Source: Bacteroidales bacterium UBA1223
Lineage (GTDB): Bacteria > Bacteroidota > Bacteroidia > Bacteroidales > P3
Length of the DNA stretch: 34,295 bases
Assembly (NCBI GenBank): GCA_002309155.1
Contig: DBXB01000072.1
Location: 1 to 34,295 of the forward strand
Direction of reading: 5' to 3'
The position numbers were made by a program, and so were the translations under genes. The notes beneath the pieces are model-generated. The model saw nothing but the letters and a program-made list of their open reading frames with translations. It ran no database searches and was not told the DNA's origin. Shown one piece after another: positions 29,926 through 34,295 of the stretch; positions within the stretch are counted from its first letter, which is position 1; each line of letters opens with the position of its first letter.

Positions 29926-31380
29926 ATGAAAAAAATACTGATAGTCGCCACTATAATTTTCAGTTTTCAGTTCTCAATTCTCAATTCTGTTTTTGCCCAG
30001 AACTGGACGCGTTTCACTATGCAAAATTCGGAGTTGGGCAACTCGATACTGGCTATGGCTTCCGACAAAAAGAATGTCAAATGGTTCGGTACCGAGCTGG
30101 GTATGGCACGTCTGACAGGAAAGACATGGACGGATTTCTCCATGTTTAACGAGAAATTGAAAGGGCAGTATGTCAACTGCCTCACGGTTGACGCCAACAA
30201 TGTACTGTGGATAGGTACTGACGACTATGGTGTGATTGAGTTCGACGGTTCACGATGGACTGAATACAAAGATGAGATGAAACGGTTGCAGATGAAGTTC
30301 ATCTCAAAGATTGCCATCGACCGCAATGACGTCAAGTGGATAGGTGTGACACTCGGCGGACTGGTGCGTTACGACGGACGTGAATGGAAGAAATACACAT
30401 CCAACGACAGCGAACTGCTTAGCGATTTCATACTTTGCGTGGCTGTCGACAAGGGCAACAAGAAATGGATTGGAACCAACGACGGACTGTCAGTGTACGA
30501 CGAGCGCCGCTGGATATCATATACAAAACAAAACTCTAAACTTCCCGACAATATCGTTCCTGCAGTCATCATCGACAAGAATGATGTCAAGTGGATCGCT
30601 ACCCTCGGCGGTCTGGTCAGACTGGAAGGGACGGAGTGGACGGTGTTCAACACCTCCAACAGCCCTATACCGTGCGACCAGGTGAATGACTTGGCCTTCG
30701 ACCCGTCGGGTGCTATATGGATGGTGACAGACAAAGGTGTGGCACTCTTTGACGGCAAGAACCGATGGAAGGTATACAACGACAAGAATACCATTATTCC
30801 TAAGGATGTGTTGCGGAGGGTGATGGTCGACGGTCAGGGCTCAAAATGGTTCGGATGCAGTCTGCAGGGCTTGGTGCGTTTCATCGCCCAGCCTGTGATG
30901 GGACGTGTGGTTAACGACAAGGGAGAACCCGTGGCTGGAATAAAAATCAAATGTGGCAACGAAGAAGCGGTTACCGATGCCAATGGTGACTACTACCTTG
31001 AGGTCGCCACTAATGCCACGGTGACTGTCACTCCCGAGGCTGACGGTAGGACGGTGGAACCTGCCGAAATCAAACTGACGACGGTGAAAGGTGCCTCATT
31101 CGGGAATAACTTCGAGGTGTCGTCAGGAATGGTGGCGCAAGGTACATCGACGGAACGGGTGGTGGTGAACCCCTACCTCGAACAGGGATATATCACCATA
31201 TCGATGGAGAGTCCGGTGGCAGAGGTGGAATTCGTCAACTCCCAGGGTGTGAGTATCCGCACCATACCTCAATATAAGAATGAGGCGCGCATCACTATCA
31301 GCAAGATGCCTCGAACAAACTACACGCTTTATATAAGGACAGCGAAGGGAGAAAAGAAACTCCTGTTCAACTTGAAATAA
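29926..31380 (+). CDS. Secreted beta-propeller protein with T9SS-like C-terminal domain
   Basis: 484 residues. A signal peptide spans 1-24 (FSFQFSILNSVFA/Q). About seven two-component-regulator-type propeller blades run from 25 to 325, each with (V)KWIGT..GL.R.DG..W..Y, for example NVLWIGTDDYGVIEFDG. A carboxypeptidase-regulatory-like Ig domain (about 325-400, GRVVNDKGEPVAGIKIKC) follows. The C-terminal ~80 residues (VEFVNSQGVSIRTI ... NYTLYIRTAKGEKKLLFNLK) look like a type A sorting domain of the type IX system, so it is probably a surface or secreted cargo. It is not a sensor kinase: no transmembrane segment or kinase domain follows the propeller. Ligand unknown. Confidence 0.85.
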   Translation: MKKILIVATIIFSFQFSILNSVFAQNWTRFTMQNSELGNSILAMASDKKNVKWFGTELGMARLTGKTWTDFSMFNEKLKGQYVNCLTVDANNVLWIGTDDYGVIEFDGSRWTEYKDEMKRLQMKFISKIAIDRNDVKWIGVTLGGLVRYDGREWKKYTSNDSELLSDFILCVAVDKGNKKWIGTNDGLSVYDERRWISYTKQNSKLPDNIVPAVIIDKNDVKWIATLGGLVRLEGTEWTVFNTSNSPIPCDQVNDLAFDPSGAIWMVTDKGVALFDGKNRWKVYNDKNTIIPKDVLRRVMVDGQGSKWFGCSLQGLVRFIAQPVMGRVVNDKGEPVAGIKIKCGNEEAVTDANGDYYLEVATNATVTVTPEADGRTVEPAEIKLTTVKGASFGNNFEVSSGMVAQGTSTERVVVNPYLEQGYITISMESPVAEVEFVNSQGVSIRTIPQYKNEARITISKMPRTNYTLYIRTAKGEKKLLFNLK

Positions 31381-31415
31381 AAAAAGCGTGAGAATTTTTC
31401 TCACGCTTTTTTTTT
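31381..31415. terminator. Bidirectional rho-independent terminator
   Basis: AAAAAGCGTGAGA (31381-31393) pairs perfectly with TCTCACGCTTTTT (31399-31411) around a 5-nt loop, with T runs on both strands. It serves the propeller gene and the convergent mini-lipoprotein. Confidence 0.92.
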
Positions 31416-31431
31416 CGATGCGATAAAAGGA

Positions 31432-31638
31432 TTATTCGCACTCAACACCAGTCTTCAGATCGCCTTCACCAACGATGACTGTCATATCGGAGCACTTGTC
31501 ATAGTCACCGAGTTCGACATCTTCAGTGGTAGCGGTAACTTCACCAAGGGTGTAAGTTTTGCAGGTGCAGGTCTTATTGCAAGAGCTGAACATAGCAACG
31601 GTAGCAACGACTGCGAGAGCTAAAAATACTTTTTTCAT
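31432..31638 (-). CDS. Cys-rich mini-lipoprotein, unknown function
   Basis: 68 residues. Lipoprotein signal peptide with lipobox FSSC (lipidated Cys20); the mature peptide of about 49 residues is acidic and has four further Cys: C24, C26, C49 and C67. Even spacing suggests two disulfides. It is transcribed divergently from dsbD, a thiol:disulfide carrier, about 300 bp away, so it could be a substrate or partner of periplasmic thiol exchange; this is inference. A promoter box lies at 31706-31713 and a strong terminator follows the gene. Confidence 0.8.
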   Translation of the reverse strand: MKKVFLALAVVATVAMFSSCNKTCTCKTYTLGEVTATTEDVELGDYDKCSDMTVIVGEGDLKTGVECE

Positions 31639-31705
31639 CTTAATTTGTTTTAAGTGTGATAATTGTGCCTACTCTATATGGTTTTCGGCTTCCCCATTTA
31701 CTTTG

Positions 31706-31713
31706 CAAAAGTA
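31706..31713 (-). promoter_or_regulatory. -7 box of the mini-lipoprotein promoter
   Basis: TACTTTTG on the minus strand, with CTTG 18 bp upstream. Predicted leader about 65 nt. Confidence 0.6.
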
Positions 31714-31785
31714 ATAAAAAAAATTGAATGACAAGAAAAAAATACAAATTAACATTTTTTTTGTGTTGAACTTATGTCTTCTTTT

Positions 31786-31866
31786 ATTGCGAAAAATTCG
31801 CTAAAAAAGCGAAAGCAATGCGAATGAGTTTTCGTCTATTTCGCTATGTTCGCACCTTTTCGCAAT
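31786..31866. repeat. GCGAA/TTCGC palindromic element, copy 2
   Basis: 81-bp imperfect inverted repeat from ATTGCGAAAA to TTTTCGCAAT. The left arm holds GCGAA/TTCGC words; the right arm has TTTCGTCTATTTCGC and TTCGCACC. It ends about 23 bp before the dsbD -7 box. The arms match copy 1 (26955-27083). Confidence 0.85.
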
Positions 31867-31888
31867 ACGTTATATTTAAAAAAAGATG

Positions 31889-31896
31889 TAACTTTG
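31889..31896 (+). promoter_or_regulatory. -7 box of the dsbD promoter
   Basis: TAACTTTG fits TAnnTTTG. It lies about 45 bp before the ATG; no TTTG at -33, where the palindromic element ends instead. Confidence 0.6.
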
Positions 31897-31941
31897 CAAC
31901 GAAAATAAAATAGGAATAATTATCGCAATTTACTGATAAAC

Positions 31942-34044
31942 ATGAAAAAGTCTTTCGCTTTTTTGTCTTTGGCATTCTTCCTTGTCCTCTCCATGACCTC
32001 TTTTGCCCAGGACAATCCCGCTCATTGGAAATTCAATGTCAAAGAGATTTCGGCCGACGAAGTGGAGCTGCAGTTCAGACTGTCTCTCGATGACGGCTGG
32101 CATATCTATTCTCAGAAATCCGACCCCAAGGGTCCCATACCCTCTGAATATACCTTTGAGGAAAGTTCCGACTACAAGCGTGTCGGTTCGGTAGTCGAGC
32201 CCAAACCGCACGAGGAGATGGATGATATCTTCCATTGCGTCGTCAGGTCGTTCAGCGGCAATGTCACTTTCCGTCAGAAAATCAAACGCAACACCGACAA
32301 GGCGTTCGAAGTGAAAGGTTCCATGTACTATCAGCTGTGCAATGACGGTAGTTGTATTGCCCCCGACGATGTGCCATTTTCGTTCAAAGTGCAGGCTGTC
32401 TCGAAGGAAATGCTTGCCCAGCAAGCAACTGCCGATGAGGTCGAGACAACTGAAACTGCGGAATCTGTAGATACAGCAGGGGGGTCGTTGAGCGCCGTCG
32501 AAGATAATCCTATGCCGACTGAGGAGATCTCGGCATCAGAGCCTGCAAGTGATCACAATGGTCAGAAATCTCTTCTGGGTCTGTTTTTCGGAGCTCTTCT
32601 TGCCGGAATCATCACCATGTTCACTCCGTGTGTCTTCCCGATGATTCCTATGACAGTCAATTTCTTCATGCACAGTAGCGATAACAAACGCAAGAACCGC
32701 CGTCAGGCCACCTTTTTCGGACTTTCGATTGTTTTTATCTTTGCCGTCATCGGAGCTTTGTTGACTCTGGTCTTCGGACCCGACTCGCTCAACTTCATCG
32801 GCACTCATGGTATCCCCAATCTTATCTTCTTCATAATCTTCTTTGTCTTCGCCCTCTCGTTCTTCGGACTCTTCGAAATCAAGATGCCTGAGAAGTGGGT
32901 CAATGCCTCTGACGAGCAGGCTGACAAAGGTGGACTTATGGCACCGTTTTTCATTGCGTTGACCACCGTTTTGGTCTCCTTCTCTTGTACCGGTCCTATC
33001 ATCAGTGCCGCTCTCGTTGAATTCGCCACCTCCACCACCAACCGCTGGATCGGTCTTGTCTCGATGCTCGGCTTTGGCATAGGATTTGCGTTGCCTTTCA
33101 CCTTGTTGGCTTTCTTCCCCTCTGTGCTGAAGAATATGAAGTCGGGTGGTTGGCTCAATTCAGTCAAGATTGTCTTTGCTTTCCTCGAACTCGCCTTCGG
33201 TCTGAAGTTCCTCTCTATGGCCGACCAGTACTGGACATGGAGACTGCTCGACCGTGAGGTCTATCTCGCTCTCTGGATTGTCATCTTTGCTCTCATGGGA
33301 TTCTATCTCTTGGGAAAACTCAAGTTCAAGGGCGACGAGGAGGTTCAGCATATCGGCGTTATCCGCCTGTTCCTCTCCATAGCCAGCTTCAGCTTTGTCG
33401 TTTATATGATTCCCGGCATGTTCGGTGCTCCTCTCAACGGCATCTCTGGATTCCTGCCACCGATGGATACCCAGGATTTCAATATTGAACGCTCTATATA
33501 TGAGTCCACGAAGAATATCTCAATCAGTGGCAACCCGTCGGAGTCGACAGTGATGTTCGACGCTCTGCCTGCCGACCGCAAATATTCCGACCGTCTGCAT
33601 ATGCCCAGTGGATTCCAGGGCTTCTACGACATCGATGAGGCCAAGGCATGGGCTAAGGAGCAGGGAAAACCTATCTTTATCGATTTCACTGGACGTAACT
33701 GCAACAACTGCCGTGAGATGGAGCAGTATGTGTGGGCTACCCCTGAGGCTAAAAAGTTACTGAACGAAGAGTTTGTAATGTGCGCACTCTATTGTGACAT
33801 GAATGATATAGATCTTGCCGAGCAGGACTATGTGACCGATGACAAGGGACGTACTCTCAAGACTCTTGGAAGAAAGAATCTCTACTACCAACGTCATAAT
33901 TTCAACATGATAGCACAGCCCTATTATGTCATCATCGATGCTGAGGGTAATGTGCTTACCTCCGAAAATTATTCCTACTCACGTGATGTCAACAAGTTTG
34001 TGGCATTCCTTAAGGAGGGTGTGGCAAATTATGGCAAAAAGTAA
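31942..34044 (+). CDS. dsbD: Thiol:disulfide interchange protein DsbD
   Basis: 700 residues in the full three-part DsbD layout. Signal peptide 1-22 (cleavage near SFA/QD). A periplasmic N-terminal domain holds C133 and C138 (QLCNDGSCIAPDD). An acidic linker (about 150-208) leads to the membrane domain of about eight helices with C230 (FTPCVFPMIPMTVNFF) and C349 (FSCTGPIISA). A C-terminal thioredoxin-like domain carries C587-NN-C590 (FTGRNCNNCREME). It moves electrons from cytosolic thioredoxin across the inner membrane to periplasmic disulfide reductases and cytochrome maturation. All redox Cys are present, so it should be active. Transcribed alone from a TAACTTTG promoter and followed by a strong hairpin. 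Confidence 0.95.
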   Translation: MKKSFAFLSLAFFLVLSMTSFAQDNPAHWKFNVKEISADEVELQFRLSLDDGWHIYSQKSDPKGPIPSEYTFEESSDYKRVGSVVEPKPHEEMDDIFHCVVRSFSGNVTFRQKIKRNTDKAFEVKGSMYYQLCNDGSCIAPDDVPFSFKVQAVSKEMLAQQATADEVETTETAESVDTAGGSLSAVEDNPMPTEEISASEPASDHNGQKSLLGLFFGALLAGIITMFTPCVFPMIPMTVNFFMHSSDNKRKNRRQATFFGLSIVFIFAVIGALLTLVFGPDSLNFIGTHGIPNLIFFIIFFVFALSFFGLFEIKMPEKWVNASDEQADKGGLMAPFFIALTTVLVSFSCTGPIISAALVEFATSTTNRWIGLVSMLGFGIGFALPFTLLAFFPSVLKNMKSGGWLNSVKIVFAFLELAFGLKFLSMADQYWTWRLLDREVYLALWIVIFALMGFYLLGKLKFKGDEEVQHIGVIRLFLSIASFSFVVYMIPGMFGAPLNGISGFLPPMDTQDFNIERSIYESTKNISISGNPSESTVMFDALPADRKYSDRLHMPSGFQGFYDIDEAKAWAKEQGKPIFIDFTGRNCNNCREMEQYVWATPEAKKLLNEEFVMCALYCDMNDIDLAEQDYVTDDKGRTLKTLGRKNLYYQRHNFNMIAQPYYVIIDAEGNVLTSENYSYSRDVNKFVAFLKEGVANYGKK

Positions 34045-34107
34045 GTTTTTAATGCCGTTTTAGAGGCCCGTTGATAAAGTAGGGCTCCAGATTGTATAAA
34101 AAATATC

Positions 34108-34165
34108 AAATCCTGTCGTCTTGTAAACCAATGGTTTGTGATGACAGGATTTGTTTTTCTTTTAT
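34108..34165 (+). terminator. Terminator of dsbD
   Basis: AAATCCTGTCGTC (34108-34120) pairs with GATGACAGGATTT (34140-34152), with an inner AAACC/GGTTT stem, followed by a T-rich tail. Confidence 0.8.
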
Positions 34166-34170
34166 TTGAT

Positions 34171-34201
34171 TTTGTCGGATAGCAAAAATGTAGTATCTTT
34201 G
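34171..34201 (+). promoter_or_regulatory. Promoter of the initiator tRNA
   Basis: TTTG (34171-34174), exactly 19 bp, then TATCTTTG (34194-34201): a consensus Bacteroidetes promoter about 50 bp before the tRNA. Confidence 0.75.
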
Positions 34202-34254
34202 CACTCCGATTTTGAAACAGAAAGCCGAGTTTTCAGTATTCAAAATTGATATAG

Positions 34255-34295
34255 TGCGGGGTGGAGCAGTGGTAGCTCGTTGGGCTCATAACCCA
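34255..34295 (+). tRNA. Initiator tRNA-Met (CAT), cut by the right edge
   Basis: The first 41 nt of a tRNA: acceptor TGCGGGG, D arm GAGCAGTGGTAGCTC, and an anticodon stem with the three G-C pairs typical of initiators (TTGGG-CTCATAA-CCCA). The 3' half lies outside the window. Confidence 0.88.

Overview
The window looks like a chromosomal segment of an uncultured Bacteroidales bacterium, probably gut-associated. The evidence is many TAnnTTTG promoter boxes (several with TTTG 19-20 bp upstream), weak Shine-Dalgarno sequences, a PorX-type response regulator/PglZ protein, type IX secretion-like surface proteins, many small lipoproteins, and the Bacteroidetes family usually labelled asparagine synthetase B. 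I see no rRNA, IS element, CRISPR array or plasmid/phage replication gene.

Layout. 1-3883 (minus) is the first 1294 codons of a giant repetitive secreted adhesin that runs off the left edge. tRNA-Gln follows, with its own promoter and terminator. Then come a long-chain acyl-CoA ligase (minus), a 0.5 kb low-complexity tract, mfd (minus) and, divergently, porX (plus). 11.9-12.25 kb holds a promoter, a long rod-shaped RNA with 6S-like architecture and a strong terminator. A two-gene type II restriction-modification operon starts 34 bp after that terminator. tex and a membrane-anchored metallophosphoesterase form a minus-strand operon. On the plus strand follow a secreted protein, nadD, a barrel-like protein and an array of near-repeated lipoprotein cassettes (20.3-23.7 kb). 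A 13-bp-stem bidirectional terminator separates these from a Lys/Pro/Thr-tailed protein and parE (minus). tRNA-Leu, a membrane protein/XRE regulator pair, the AsnB-like protein, a beta-propeller protein with a T9SS-like tail, a Cys-rich mini-lipoprotein (minus), dsbD (plus) and the first half of initiator tRNA-Met complete the window.

How it fits together. Most genes are housekeeping: repair and transcription (mfd, tex, 6S-like RNA), topology (parE), NAD synthesis (nadD), lipid activation, and envelope thiol chemistry (dsbD). porX, the adhesin and the propeller protein point to a type IX secretion lifestyle. The accessory parts are the RM operon and the lipoprotein array.

The most unusual signals are two. 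First, modular low-complexity tracts sit directly upstream of several genes (acyl-CoA ligase, mfd, tex, the propeller gene, tRNA-Gln). They use the same few words in the same orientation relative to the gene and, where several modules are present, in the same order. Second, in the lipoprotein array a roughly 280-bp block, made of the last ~28 codons of one gene plus the first ~65 codons of the next, is repeated three times (plus a 44-bp remnant) with divergent sequence after each copy. Two dispersed palindromic elements built of GCGAA/TTCGC words are also notable.
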